The notes: generated by a model from the sequence alone, not told the origin. Counted from the first letter of the stretch, positions 40,235 to 49,969 are shown. The stretch: DNA of 64,000 nucleotides from Hymenobacter yonginensis (GCF_027625995.1 NZ_CP115396.1:2480001-2544000), one strand, 5' to 3'. A program made the numbers and translations.

Positions 40235-42811
40235 TTAGTTTTTCACCACCCGCCGCACAAACGTACCGCCGGCGGCGTAGCGCACTTTCAGCACGTAGGC
40301 CCCGGCAGGCAGCGCGGCAATATCCAAGCTCAGCGTTGCCTCATTCACCAAAACCGGCCAGCTCATCACCACGCGGCCCAGGGCGTCGTGCAGCGCTACC
40401 TGCTCGGGGCGGCTGGCGGCGTCGAGGCGCAGGTGCAGCTGGTCGTGAGCCGGAATAGGCCACGCCTCGGTGCGCGGCGCCTGCCGCGAGGCGCCGGCAT
40501 TCAGCACGTTGGCATCGAGCAGCCGGGCCAAGGCGTAGTTGGGCTGATTGCTGCCTATGGGCGAAAACTGGCCGCCCACCAACAGGGCGCCACCGGGCTG
40601 CACGGCCAGCGCCAGCACCAGATCATCGGGACCCAGCGGCGAGCTGAACGAGGCGTCGGTGCTGCCGTCGGGCAGCAGGCGCACCAGACCCGACGTGTTG
40701 GCGTTGGGGCTGAAGACTGTTCCGCCCACCAGAATGCGGTTATTGGGCTGAATGGCCGCCGCGTTCAGCACCACGATATTGCCCGCAATGGCGGCGCTGA
40801 AGCTGGGATCGGGGATGCCGGTGGCAGACAACCGGGCTACCGAGCTGGCCGGAACCCCGCCCAGCTGATCGAAATAGCCGAACACCAGCAGCCGGCCATC
40901 GGGGTAGCGGCGCAGGCCGTTAATGGAAAAGGACTGACTGCCCGACGCCACGGCCGCGAAGGACGGATCGGGGCTGCCGTTGGGGAGCAGCCGCTGCACT
41001 GCCGGATTCTGGTAGCTACCCACCACAATGCGGCCATCGGGCTGCACCAGCAGGGCCGAAGGGCTGAAGTTGGATGGCGGCTGAAACGAATTGTCGATGC
41101 TGCCATTGGGCAGCAGCCGCTGAAACGAGCGGAACGTAGTGCCGGAGCTACCCGGCACCACCAGATTGCCCGCTACCAGCACCGCACCATCGGGCTGCAG
41201 CGCCAGGCTGGTGATAAAGTTGGTATTCAAACCCGCAATGCGGGCCAGTGGGGACACAAAGCCGGCGTCGCGCATGCCGGAGCTTTCCACCCGCACCAAC
41301 GACGTGACCGGCTGGCCGGCGTAGGCGGAAAACCGGCCGGCCACCAGGGCTTTGCCATCGGGCTGCAGCGCCACCTCCGTCGGGTAGCCCTGCGTGATAA
41401 TGCTGGCGGCGGTATAGGCGGCATCCACGCTTCCATTGGCTTGCAGGCGGGCAAGGCCACGCGCGGCACTACCGTTGATTTCCGAAAAAGCCCCCACTAC
41501 CAGCAGTTTCCCGTCGGGCTGCTGCGCAAAGTCCTCCACCTGCCCGGCTGTCTGCAGGACAGGGATGGGAAAGGTGGTATCGAGGGCGCCAGTGGAAAGC
41601 AGCTGGTTTACGCCGGCCGGCACCGCCGATGCCGGCCCGCCCAGCACCTGAGGCGTACTTCCAACCAGCACCTGCCCCCCGGCCAGCAGCTGCAGTGAGT
41701 ACACTGCTATAACGTTCTCCGGCGTGGCGGACACGCTCCAGGTGGGGTCGAGGGCGCCGGTGGCCGTGAAGCGGAGCACATGGCCGGGCGGCGGCGAACC
41801 ACCCCCAAAAGCCGCCAGAATCTTGCCATCGGGCTGCACCAGCAGCGTGGCCGGTCCACCCGAGAAGGCTGGGCGGACACCATAGTTTACCCCGGTGAAA
41901 GTGTTGTCGAAGGCACCCGTGGCAGTGAAGCGCACCAGCGCCTGGTTTACGCCGGGCACCAGGTAGGTGCCGTTGAACGTAGCCGCCAGAATCCGGCCGT
42001 CGGGCTGCACGGCCACCGAGCCCACGAGGGCAGTAGAGGTGGTAACGGGCGCGAACGTCAGGTCGAGGGTACCATCGGCGTTGAAGCGCGCCAGGCCGCT
42101 ACGGGCCCGCCCGGCGGCCGTCCGAAACGAGCCGCCTACTACCAGCTTGCCATCGGCGGGCTGGCGCGCCACTACCGGCCCGAAGCCGCTCAGCGTCAGG
42201 CCGCCGGCCGTATTGGCCACAAATGGCTGGTCGAGGCTGCCGTCTTCGTTCAGGCGCAGGATACCGGCGGCGGCTTGTCCGGCGTAGTTGCTGAAGTTGC
42301 CGGCTACCACCACCTTCCCGTCGGGCTGCACCTGCACCGACGATACGCGGTTCAGGGAGCTGGGCTGCGCCCGAAACGCCGGGTCGGGCAGGCCCGACGG
42401 CAGCAGCCGCACCATGCCGTAGTGCACCTGCCCGTTCAGCGTAGCCGGCCCAAACAGCGTGACAAACACGCGCCCGCCCCCGGCGTCGGTGAGGCCCTGC
42501 GGCGCCCAGGTGTAATCGGCAATGTTCAGCGCAAACGTCGCGTCGGGAGTGCCCGCCGCCGAGTAGCGCAGCAACGACTGCAGGGTTTTCACCCCGTCGG
42601 CCCGCACCAGTTCGCTGCCCAGCACCAGCCGCTCGCCGGTGCTGAGCTGCAGTGCCTGAAGCGCCGTGGCGGGCTGGTAGATCTGCATGGGCCCGTAGCT
42701 GGTATCCACCTGGGTCTGGGCGCGGAGCCTGCCGAAGGGCAGTAGCAGCAGCCAGCACATCAGCCATACACGAGGCCGGGTCAATAATCGGGAAGTAAAT
42801 ATTGCATTCAT
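40235..42811 (-). CDS. Secreted delta-60-repeat protein with T9SS C-terminal sorting domain
   Basis: The product is 858 aa from the ATG at 42811. A signal peptide (LMCWLLLLPFGRLRAQ) leads into a long array of about 50-60-residue beta-propeller-like repeats with alternating LQPDGKVLVAGNF-type and LARLNADGTLD-type motifs, the delta-60 pattern, up to about residue 760. The last 75 residues (WPIPAHDQLHLRL, ALGRVVMSW, LPAGAYVLKVRY, RRVVKN) form a type A sorting domain for the type IX secretion system. It is exported and anchored or released at the surface; function unknown. Confidence 0.88.
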   Translation of the reverse strand: MNAIFTSRLLTRPRVWLMCWLLLLPFGRLRAQTQVDTSYGPMQIYQPATALQALQLSTGERLVLGSELVRADGVKTLQSLLRYSAAGTPDATFALNIADYTWAPQGLTDAGGGRVFVTLFGPATLNGQVHYGMVRLLPSGLPDPAFRAQPSSLNRVSSVQVQPDGKVVVAGNFSNYAGQAAAGILRLNEDGSLDQPFVANTAGGLTLSGFGPVVARQPADGKLVVGGSFRTAAGRARSGLARFNADGTLDLTFAPVTTSTALVGSVAVQPDGRILAATFNGTYLVPGVNQALVRFTATGAFDNTFTGVNYGVRPAFSGGPATLLVQPDGKILAAFGGGSPPPGHVLRFTATGALDPTWSVSATPENVIAVYSLQLLAGGQVLVGSTPQVLGGPASAVPAGVNQLLSTGALDTTFPIPVLQTAGQVEDFAQQPDGKLLVVGAFSEINGSAARGLARLQANGSVDAAYTAASIITQGYPTEVALQPDGKALVAGRFSAYAGQPVTSLVRVESSGMRDAGFVSPLARIAGLNTNFITSLALQPDGAVLVAGNLVVPGSSGTTFRSFQRLLPNGSIDNSFQPPSNFSPSALLVQPDGRIVVGSYQNPAVQRLLPNGSPDPSFAAVASGSQSFSINGLRRYPDGRLLVFGYFDQLGGVPASSVARLSATGIPDPSFSAAIAGNIVVLNAAAIQPNNRILVGGTVFSPNANTSGLVRLLPDGSTDASFSSPLGPDDLVLALAVQPGGALLVGGQFSPIGSNQPNYALARLLDANVLNAGASRQAPRTEAWPIPAHDQLHLRLDAASRPEQVALHDALGRVVMSWPVLVNEATLSLDIAALPAGAYVLKVRYAAGGTFVRRVVKN

Positions 42812-43019
42812 AGGGTATTGGAAGTAAGGATGATGGATGAATCGTAAGTAAAGCCAGTGCTTCGGTATAAGCAGAGCCTGTATGCCCGCAAAAGGTGGCA
42901 TTGCACTTCTAAAAATCAGCGAACTGCTGGTACGCTTGGCGTATAATCACCGCGGCATAAACCCGCTACCGGCAGCACCAGGCCGCTGCTGACGCTACCA
43001 AGCCGAGGCCGGAGCAGCT

Positions 43020-43730
43020 TCACGCGTCCTGCTTACTGCCGGGACTGTCGTTCGGGCCCTGTTGTGCATGGGTTCCCCGCGCCGCGTGTGCCAGCAACTG
43101 GTCGCGGTGCGCGGCGCCGTCGTGCACCTGCGCGAAGGACAACAGGCGCGGCTCGCCGGCCACCGTATGCACCACGGCGTCGGTGGCCCCGACGGGTTCC
43201 ACGCGCGTCAGCTGGTCCCAGCGGAAGTCAAACCGGCGGCGAAACGGGTGCAGCCGCCCGCTGAAGCCGGCTTCGTGCAGGTGCAGAAACCGCCGCCGGT
43301 GCAGCTGCGCCAGCCCGAAGGCCATCAGACCATACCACACGGCCACCGCCCAGTACAGCCACGGCAGCACGTGCAGGCGGTGCACGCCCGTGCGCAAGGC
43401 CGTTTCGTGGTGGCGGTGCCAGATGTGGTAGCCTTCCAAGGCCAGGATACCGGCGGCGGCCAGCTCCAGCCAGGCTATTTTCTCGTGGTGGGCCACGCCG
43501 TGGCGCCGCAATTGCCGCAGCTCGCGCAGCAGCAGTAGCACGTAGGCAGCGCCCACGGCCACTTCCAGCCCCAGCAGTGGCGTCAGCGTTTCCTCGCCCA
43601 CCAGCACGTCCCACAAACCGCTGAACAGGATTAGTGCGGGCAGCAAATGGGAAAACCCGCGCAGCCGCTCAATCCGGCCCCGGTTTTTGTGGTAGAGCGT
43701 AACCGGACCGGACGTATCGGGAGTGTTCAT
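43020..43730 (-). CDS. Membrane protein of unknown function
   Basis: The product is 236 aa. Four or so membrane segments occupy residues 25-155 (LLPALILFSGLWDVL, LEVAVGAAYVLLLL, IAWLELAAAGILALEG, LYWAVAVWYGLMAFGLA), with a His-rich loop EGYHIWHRHHE. The last 80 residues are soluble (FDFRWDQLTRVEPVGATDAVVHTVAGEPRLLSF). No family is recognised. It is divergent from the glycogen genes. Confidence 0.72.
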   Translation of the reverse strand: MNTPDTSGPVTLYHKNRGRIERLRGFSHLLPALILFSGLWDVLVGEETLTPLLGLEVAVGAAYVLLLLRELRQLRRHGVAHHEKIAWLELAAAGILALEGYHIWHRHHETALRTGVHRLHVLPWLYWAVAVWYGLMAFGLAQLHRRRFLHLHEAGFSGRLHPFRRRFDFRWDQLTRVEPVGATDAVVHTVAGEPRLLSFAQVHDGAAHRDQLLAHAARGTHAQQGPNDSPGSKQDA

Positions 43731-43914
43731 AGCCTCTAAGCACGCATTTTTTCCGCAGTCTGCCAGCCTGTTCCAGCCTGGCCATCTGGCACTCTGTACG
43801 GCGCCTTAGCTGCTTACCATCAATTATTTACAAGCCATCATATAACCCCAGCTCTATTTATAGAGTTTAACCCCCGCACTCTCCCCTGCTGTGCTGATTC
43901 CTTTCCTGCTTATC

Positions 43915-45732
43915 ATGTCTACGATTTCTTCTTTGCCTACCTCCACGCTGCAAGCCGGCATGGGGGCTATTCCACACGACCACGGCACCACGTTCCGCGT
44001 GTGGGCACCGGCCGCTACTGCCGTTTCGGTGGTGGGGCCACTCAACGACTGGGATGCCACCACGCACCCGCTGCAGCACGAAGCCGACGGCTACTGGGCC
44101 GCCGATTTTCCGGACCTGCCGGCCGGTACCGAGTACAAGTTCGAGCTGACCACGCCCACCGGCCAGCTCCGCAAAAACGACCCCTACGCCCGCCAGGTGA
44201 CACACTCGGCCGGCAACTCCATCGTGCCCGACCACGGCTTCGACTGGGAAGACGACCAGTTTGAGATGCCGGCCTGGAACTCGCTGGTAATCTATGAGCT
44301 GCACGTGGGCACCTTCAACGTGAAAAACCCCGACCAGCCCGGCACCTTCCTCGACGTGATTGAGAAGCTGGACTACCTGCGCGAACTGGGCATCAACGCC
44401 ATTGAAATCATGCCGCCCACCGAGTTTCCGGGCGGCCGCAGCTGGGGCTACAACCCCTCGCACCCGTTTGCGCTGGAAACCGAGTACGGCGGGCCGCAGG
44501 CATTCAAGGAGCTGGTGAAACAGGCCCACCGCCACGGCATTGCCGTGATTCTGGACGTGGTGTACAACCACTTCGGGCCCGGTGACCTAGACTTGTGGCA
44601 GTTTGACGGCTGGCAGGAAAACGACGGCGGCGGCATCTACTTCTACAACGACTGGCGCGCAGAAACGCCCTGGGGCCACAACCGCCCCGACTACGGCCGC
44701 GACGCCGTGCGGGCCTACATCCGTGACAACGCCCTGATGTGGCTGGAAGACTACCGCGTGGACGGCCTGCGCTGCGACTCCATCTCGCACATCCGCAACG
44801 TAGACGGCGCCTCCGACCCCTCGCGCGACCTGCCCGACGGCTGGAGTCTGATGAAGTGGATCAACGAGGAAGTACAGCGGCACATGCCCTGGAAAATCAT
44901 GATTGCCGAGGATCTGCAGGGCAACGAGTACATCACGCGCCGCCCCGAAGACGGCGGCCAGGGCTTCTCCAGCCAGTGGGACGCGGCCTTCGTCAACATC
45001 ATCCGCGACGCGCTAGTGACGCCCAACGACGCCGACCGCGACATGCCCCACGTGGCCGAAACCCTCACCGGCGTGTACAACGGCGATGCCTTCCAGCGCA
45101 TCATCTACACCGAAAGCCACGACGAGGTAGCCAACGGCAAGAGCCGCGTGACCGAGGAAATCATGCCTGGCGATGCCCACACTTGGTTTCCGAAGAAGCG
45201 CGCCACCCTGGGCGCGGCGCTGGTGTTCACAGCCCCCGGTATCCCAATGATGTTTCAGGGCCAGGAGATGCTGGCCGACGGCTACTTCTCCGACGACCAG
45301 CCCCTGCAGTGGGAGCACGCCGAGCAGCACGCCGGCCTTGTACATCTCTACCGCGACCTGATCAAGCTGCGGCGCAACCTGGCCGGCCACACCCGCGGCC
45401 TGCTGGGCCAGCACACCGAGGTGCACCACCTAAACAACGACGACAAGACACTGGCCTTCATCCGCCGCGACCAGTCGGGCCCCGGCGACACCACCGTGGT
45501 ACTCTGCAACTTCGCCGACCGCTCGCACGACAACTACACCATCGGGCTGCCGCGCGGTGGCACCTGGCGCGTGCGCTTCAATTCCGACTGGGCCGGCTAC
45601 GACGAGGAGTTCGGCAACTTCGAGAGCCTCGACACACTGGCTGAACCCGGCATTTACGACGACCAGCCCTTCCACGCCTCGTTCGGGCTGGGCCCTTACT
45701 CGGTGCTGATTATTTCGCAGGAGCCGGCCTAA
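43915..45732 (+). CDS. GH13 alpha-glucan-active enzyme, probable branching enzyme (TreZ-like layout)
   Basis: The product is 605 aa from the ATG at 43915. An N-terminal CBM48-like domain (TTFRVWAPAATAVSVVGPLNDWD) is followed by the (beta/alpha)8 barrel. Nucleophile D288 lies in VDGLRCDS, acid/base E332 in WKIMIAEDLQ, and the third acid D403 in YTESHDEV. The barrel loops (YNHFGPGDLDL, WGHNRPDYGRDAVRAYI) also resemble trehalohydrolase TreZ, but the glycogen synthase directly downstream and lack of treY favour a branching role. It belongs to central carbon storage. Confidence 0.82.
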   Translation: MSTISSLPTSTLQAGMGAIPHDHGTTFRVWAPAATAVSVVGPLNDWDATTHPLQHEADGYWAADFPDLPAGTEYKFELTTPTGQLRKNDPYARQVTHSAGNSIVPDHGFDWEDDQFEMPAWNSLVIYELHVGTFNVKNPDQPGTFLDVIEKLDYLRELGINAIEIMPPTEFPGGRSWGYNPSHPFALETEYGGPQAFKELVKQAHRHGIAVILDVVYNHFGPGDLDLWQFDGWQENDGGGIYFYNDWRAETPWGHNRPDYGRDAVRAYIRDNALMWLEDYRVDGLRCDSISHIRNVDGASDPSRDLPDGWSLMKWINEEVQRHMPWKIMIAEDLQGNEYITRRPEDGGQGFSSQWDAAFVNIIRDALVTPNDADRDMPHVAETLTGVYNGDAFQRIIYTESHDEVANGKSRVTEEIMPGDAHTWFPKKRATLGAALVFTAPGIPMMFQGQEMLADGYFSDDQPLQWEHAEQHAGLVHLYRDLIKLRRNLAGHTRGLLGQHTEVHHLNNDDKTLAFIRRDQSGPGDTTVVLCNFADRSHDNYTIGLPRGGTWRVRFNSDWAGYDEEFGNFESLDTLAEPGIYDDQPFHASFGLGPYSVLIISQEPA

Positions 45733-45753
45733 CCGCCCTGGCTGACGCCTTCC

Positions 45754-45796
45754 CGGGAGGTCTGCAACGTGGCCCACGCCGCCTGCAGACCTCCCG
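45754..45796. terminator. Hairpin after the GH13 gene
   Basis: Arms CGGGAGGTCTGCA (45754-45766) and TGCAGACCTCCCG (45784-45796); the following DNA is T-rich. It may attenuate rather than stop transcription into glycogen synthase. Confidence 0.65.
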
Positions 45797-45882
45797 ACTT
45801 TTTTCTGGGTTTCCGGCCGCAGTGGCCACGGAAACTGCGTACCGTACCATATCTTTCCTGCCTGCACCCAATCCTGCCCGCT

Positions 45883-47721
45883 ATGCAAGTTCCTGCTGCT
45901 GCCCCCGCCCCCCTCGCCCCCGATGCCCTGCTGGTAGAAGTGGCCTGGGAAGTCTGCAACCAGGTGGGCGGCATCTACACCGTAATCCGCAGCAAGGTGC
46001 CCGCCACCGTGCAGGGCTGGGAAGACCGCTACTGCCTGCTCGGGCCCTACTTCGCGCAGCAGGCCCAGAGCGAGTTTGAGCCTTACGACGACTACCAGCT
46101 TTCCACCCTCAGCGACCCGTTTGCCGGGGCCGTGCGCGAAATGCGCAAGCTCGGCTACGACGTGCACCTGGGCGTGTGGCTCGTGACGGGCCGTCCCCGG
46201 GTGGTGCTTATCAACCCCTACCAGGCCTACCCGCAGCTGGGCCAGATCAAGAGCGACCTGTGGCACCACCACGGCATCCCGACGCCCGACCACGACGACC
46301 TGCTGCACCAGGTGGAGGCGTTCGGGCATCTGGCCAAGATCTACCTGCAGACGCTGGCCGCCGAGGTGGTGCCGCCGCAGCGCGTGGTGGCCCACTTCCA
46401 CGAGTGGATGACGGGCGTGGCCATTCCGGCGCTGCGCCGCGAGCAGACGCCGCTGCACATCGTGTTTACCACCCACGCCACGCTGCTGGGCCGCTACTTG
46501 GCCATGAACGACCCCAATTTCTACGAGCACCTGATGCTGGTGGACTGGGAAGCCGAGGCCAAGCGCTTTAACATCGAAACGGCCGTGCGCATTGAGCGCG
46601 CCGCCGCCCACGGCAGCCACGTGTTCACGACGGTGAGCGAGCTGACCGTGCGCGAGTGTATCTATCTGCTGGACCGAATTCCGGACGCGGTGCTGCCCAA
46701 CGGCCTCAACATCGAGCGGTTTGTGGCCTTGCACGAGTTCCAGAACCTGCACCAGCAGTACAAGGCCAAGATTCACGAGTTCGTGATGGCGCACTTCTTC
46801 CAGAGCTACTCGTTTGATCTGGACAAGACGCTCTACCTGTTCACGAGTGGCCGCTACGAGTACCACAACAAAGGCTTCGACCTCACGCTGGAGGCGCTGG
46901 CCCGCCTCAACTACCGCCTGCAGCAAAGCGGGCTGGAAGGCAATGTGGTGATGTTCTTTATCACCAAGCGGCCGTTCCATAGCATCAACCCGCAGGTGCT
47001 GCAGAGCCGCGCCATCTTGGAAGAGGTGCAGGAAACCTGCGAGGCCATTGAGCGGCAGGTGGGCGAGCGGCTGTTCTACGCCGCCGCCGCCAGCCAGGAC
47101 CACCGCCTGCCCGACCTCAGCAGCATGGTCGACGACTACTGGAAGCTGCGCTACCGCCGCACGCTGCAAAGCTGGAAAACCACCAACCTGCCCCCGGTCA
47201 TCACCCACAACCTCGTCGATGATGCCAACGACGACATCCTCAACTTCGTGCGCGGCGCCAACCTGGTGAACAACCGCCACGACCGGGTGAAAATCGTGTA
47301 CCACCCTGATTTCGTGTCGCCCACGTCGCCGCTGTTTGGCATGGAGTACGGGCAGTTTGTGCGGGGCTGCCATCTGGGCATCTTCCCCAGCTACTACGAG
47401 CCCTGGGGCTACACCCCGCTGGAGTGCGTGGCGCGCGGCGTACCGGCCATCACCTCCGATCTGTCGGGCTTCGGCGACTACGTGATGCAGAACGTGCCCC
47501 AGCACGAAGACAAAGGCATTTTTGTGGTGCAGCGCCAGGAAAAGAGCTTCGACGAGTCGGCCGAGGAGCTGACTGAGATGCTGTGGCAGTTTGTGCTGCT
47601 CAACCGCCGCGAGCGAATCATGCAGCGCAACAACGTGGAAAGCAACGCCGAAATCTTCGACTGGAAAAACCTACGCGTGTATTACGACCGCGCCTACACG
47701 CTGGCTCTGGAGCGGCAATAA
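45883..47721 (+). CDS. Glycogen synthase, GT3 (eukaryotic-type)
   Basis: The product is 612 aa from the ATG at 45883; upstream in-frame codons cross the hairpin. LLVEVAWEVCNQVGGIYTVIRSK at the N-terminus, HFHEWMTGVAIPALRR, FTTHATLLGRYLA and the C-terminal FPSYYEPWGYTPLECVARGVPAITSDLSGFG are hallmarks of GT3, the family of yeast and animal glycogen synthases, rather than bacterial GT5 GlgA. It extends alpha-1,4-glucan, using UDP-glucose in the known members. It forms a storage pair with the GH13 enzyme upstream. No GlgC gene is nearby, consistent with a UDP-glucose route. Confidence 0.92.
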   Translation: MQVPAAAPAPLAPDALLVEVAWEVCNQVGGIYTVIRSKVPATVQGWEDRYCLLGPYFAQQAQSEFEPYDDYQLSTLSDPFAGAVREMRKLGYDVHLGVWLVTGRPRVVLINPYQAYPQLGQIKSDLWHHHGIPTPDHDDLLHQVEAFGHLAKIYLQTLAAEVVPPQRVVAHFHEWMTGVAIPALRREQTPLHIVFTTHATLLGRYLAMNDPNFYEHLMLVDWEAEAKRFNIETAVRIERAAAHGSHVFTTVSELTVRECIYLLDRIPDAVLPNGLNIERFVALHEFQNLHQQYKAKIHEFVMAHFFQSYSFDLDKTLYLFTSGRYEYHNKGFDLTLEALARLNYRLQQSGLEGNVVMFFITKRPFHSINPQVLQSRAILEEVQETCEAIERQVGERLFYAAAASQDHRLPDLSSMVDDYWKLRYRRTLQSWKTTNLPPVITHNLVDDANDDILNFVRGANLVNNRHDRVKIVYHPDFVSPTSPLFGMEYGQFVRGCHLGIFPSYYEPWGYTPLECVARGVPAITSDLSGFGDYVMQNVPQHEDKGIFVVQRQEKSFDESAEELTEMLWQFVLLNRRERIMQRNNVESNAEIFDWKNLRVYYDRAYTLALERQ

Positions 47722-47746
47722 GTGTTTGTGTTGCCATTCCCAAAAC

Positions 47747-47781
47747 CTGGCCTCCCGTAGCGGAGGCCAGATTTTTTTTTT
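47747..47781 (+). terminator. Rho-independent terminator after glycogen synthase
   Basis: CTGGCCTCC and GGAGGCCAG arms (47747-47755, 47762-47770) with a 6-base loop, followed by a run of ten T. Confidence 0.88.
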
Positions 47782-47892
47782 GGTCGATACCTGCTCGAAC
47801 TAGGCGGAGACTTTGCGGAAACAACGCAAAAAAAGTCCTGGCCACGCAAGACGCAGCCAGGATAAGATCAGCGGCTCAAAGCCAGCCCGAAG

Positions 47893-48921
47893 TTAGGGCC
47901 GGAGCACCTGATCAATGACGTGCACGACACCGTTGGTAGCCAAAATGTTGGCGGTAGCAATGTTGGCGGCTGTGCCGCTGCCGCCCCGCACCGTAAAGCC
48001 AGTACCGACAGCAGCCACCGTCACGGGGCCACCCAGCGTCGTGACGGTGCCGGCCGCCAGATCAGACGAGAAAACGCGGCCCGTCCCAATTACGTGACGC
48101 GAAAGAATAGCCGTCAGGTCGGCATCCGACACCGAACTTAGTGGCGCGGTACCCAACAGTGCCCGGAAAGCAGCATCTGTGGGAGCAAACACCGTTACGT
48201 TGGCACTCTGGGTGCCGGCAGCCGCCAGAATAGGCGCGGCGGCTGGGCGCTGCAGCGCCTGTAGCAGCAGCGTAAACTCGGGGTTGGTGGTGCGGGTAGC
48301 ACTGGCCGCCACAATAGCTGCAATAGTCTGGCTCGGCGGCATCAGCACGTTGTCGATGGCATGGATGGTGCCGTTGCTGGCCGCTACATCGGCTGTCACC
48401 ACACGGGTGCCACCATTAATAAAGATGCCCGTTCCGTTTTTAGTCAGATACAGCGTGTTGTCGTTGATAGGCGTGCCGCCCACGGAAGTAGCAGGCCGGG
48501 CCGTAGTGGCAGAGCTGCTGCCATTGGCAATGTCAGCGGCCTTCACATTGGAGCCGAGCACGTGGTAGAGCAGAATGCCCCGAAGCGTAGCAATCTGGGC
48601 AGGATCGGTGATGGCCGTAATGTTGGCAGCGCTGTTGAAAGGCGCCGACAGCTTGGCAAACGCATCGTTGGTGGGCGCGAATACAGTAAAGGGCCCGGTA
48701 CCACTCAGCGTGGTGGCCAGATCCGCCTTCGTAACGGCGGCAACCAGGGTGCTGAACGCTGGGTTACCCTGCGCCACCTGCACAATATTCTGGGCTGGCG
48801 TGGCCATAGTAGTGTCTTCGTCGTCATCGCAGGCTACTAAGCTGAGGCTACCAAGCGCAAATAGGCTCAGCAGTAGCGTGCGAAACAGGTTCCAGGCAGT
48901 GGGAAAGGTGGGTGTGTTCAT
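47893..48921 (-). CDS. Fasciclin (FAS1) domain lipoprotein
   Basis: The product is 342 aa. LLLSLFALGSLSLVACDDDED is a lipoprotein signal with acidic residues after the Cys, typical of surface-exposed Bacteroidota lipoproteins. Two FAS1 domains follow, about residues 45-200 and 205-342; each has the TVFAPTN/TDAAF motif, a YHVLG or RHVIG motif and ends with NGTIHAIDNVL or NGVVHVIDQVL. Such domains mediate adhesion. It stands alone, facing the glycogen-synthase terminator. Confidence 0.92.
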   Translation of the reverse strand: MNTPTFPTAWNLFRTLLLSLFALGSLSLVACDDDEDTTMATPAQNIVQVAQGNPAFSTLVAAVTKADLATTLSGTGPFTVFAPTNDAFAKLSAPFNSAANITAITDPAQIATLRGILLYHVLGSNVKAADIANGSSSATTARPATSVGGTPINDNTLYLTKNGTGIFINGGTRVVTADVAASNGTIHAIDNVLMPPSQTIAAIVAASATRTTNPEFTLLLQALQRPAAAPILAAAGTQSANVTVFAPTDAAFRALLGTAPLSSVSDADLTAILSRHVIGTGRVFSSDLAAGTVTTLGGPVTVAAVGTGFTVRGGSGTAANIATANILATNGVVHVIDQVLRP

Positions 48922-49040
48922 TGCGTTGAACTTTTAAGGGTGAAAGTTTGAACAACACTCATAATACCAGCATCTTCAACTGATGTTGAGGAGGGCCAAA
49001 ATTTTGTAATTACGCTGCACCAGGTGCTTTGTCAGGGTTA

Positions 49041-49048
49041 CATCTTTG
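49041..49048 (+). promoter_or_regulatory. -7-like box CATCTTTG, 4 nt before an ATG
   Basis: One mismatch to TAnnTTTG; the ATG is at 49053, so the transcript is probably leaderless. Confidence 0.48.
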
Positions 49049-49052
49049 CGGT

Positions 49053-49898
49053 ATGCGCCATTCGTTCCGCTTTCGTTTTCGTGTTTGTCTGCTGGCGGGG
49101 GTGTGCCTGCTGGGCGGCACCACTCTGGCCCGGGAGTTCTGGCTGCAGCCAGCCCAGTTCTTCGTAGCGCCCGGCACCAGCCTGGCCCTGCGCGTATTTG
49201 TGGGCGAAAACTTTACTGGCGAACGGTGGGCCGGCAAAAGCAGCCGCGTCACGCGCCTCACCCACTTCGCCCCCTCCGGCCCGCACGACCTGCTGCCCGC
49301 CGCCACCACTGCCGACACCCTGCACGCCGCCCTGACGTTCCAGGAGCCGGGCACGCACCTGGTGGCCCTGGCCACCAACAACACCAGCAGCACTCTTGAG
49401 GCCAGCCAGTTCAACACCTACCTTAAGCAGCAGGGCCTCGACTACATTCTGCTGGAGCGGCAGAAGCGCGGCACCCTCAACCAGCCCGGCCGCGAGGCCT
49501 ACCGGCGCTGCGCCACCACACTGGTGCAAGCCGGTGCCCCCGCCGCCCTCGACACGGCCCGGGCCTGGAGCCGACCCACCGGCCTGCCGCTGGAGCTGGT
49601 GCCCGAGCAGAACCCCTACACTCTGAAAGCCGGCGCCTCGCTCACGGTGCGGGTGCTGGCTGAGGGGCTGCCCCAGGCCGGCCAGCTGGTGCAGGTATGG
49701 CAGCGCAGCCCCGGCCAGCCCGTCCGGATTAGCAAGCTCTACAGTAACCAAAACGGCCGGGTGCTGTTACGTCTATCCGGGGCCGGGACGTTTATGCTCA
49801 GCACCGTCAGAATGGTGCCTGCCACGCTTCCTGAGGCCGACTGGCAGAGCACCTGGGCAAGTCTCAGCTTTGGATTTCGGCCGTTAGCAGCCCGTTGA
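49053..49898 (+). CDS. Exported DUF4198-like protein
   Basis: The product is 281 aa from the ATG at 49053. A signal peptide (RVCLLAGVCLLGGTTLA) is followed at once by REFWLQPAQFFVAPGTSLALRVFVGENF, the conserved start of DUF4198 proteins, and later by LELVPEQNPYTLKAGASLTVRVLAEGLP and SNQNGRVLLRLSGAGTF. The family has an N-terminal Ig-like fold and is often found near metal or nickel transport genes; no such neighbour is seen here. Function unknown. Start codon lies 4 nt after a -7-like box. Confidence 0.82.
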   Translation: MRHSFRFRFRVCLLAGVCLLGGTTLAREFWLQPAQFFVAPGTSLALRVFVGENFTGERWAGKSSRVTRLTHFAPSGPHDLLPAATTADTLHAALTFQEPGTHLVALATNNTSSTLEASQFNTYLKQQGLDYILLERQKRGTLNQPGREAYRRCATTLVQAGAPAALDTARAWSRPTGLPLELVPEQNPYTLKAGASLTVRVLAEGLPQAGQLVQVWQRSPGQPVRISKLYSNQNGRVLLRLSGAGTFMLSTVRMVPATLPEADWQSTWASLSFGFRPLAAR

Positions 49899-49961
49899 GC
49901 GGTTTTTTTTTTAGAAAATTGTTCAACCGCTTGCGCCGCTTCCGACGAATCTTTTTTTTAT

Positions 49962-49969
49962 TACCTTCG
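49962..49969 (+). promoter_or_regulatory. -7 box TACCTTCG before the STAS gene
   Basis: One mismatch to TAnnTTTG, preceded by a T run, 32 bases before the ATG at 50002. Confidence 0.5.

Noticed and set aside
45430-47505. 691-codon open frame on the minus strand
   Set aside because: Antisense shadow of glycogen synthase and part of the GH13 gene; no recognisable protein features.
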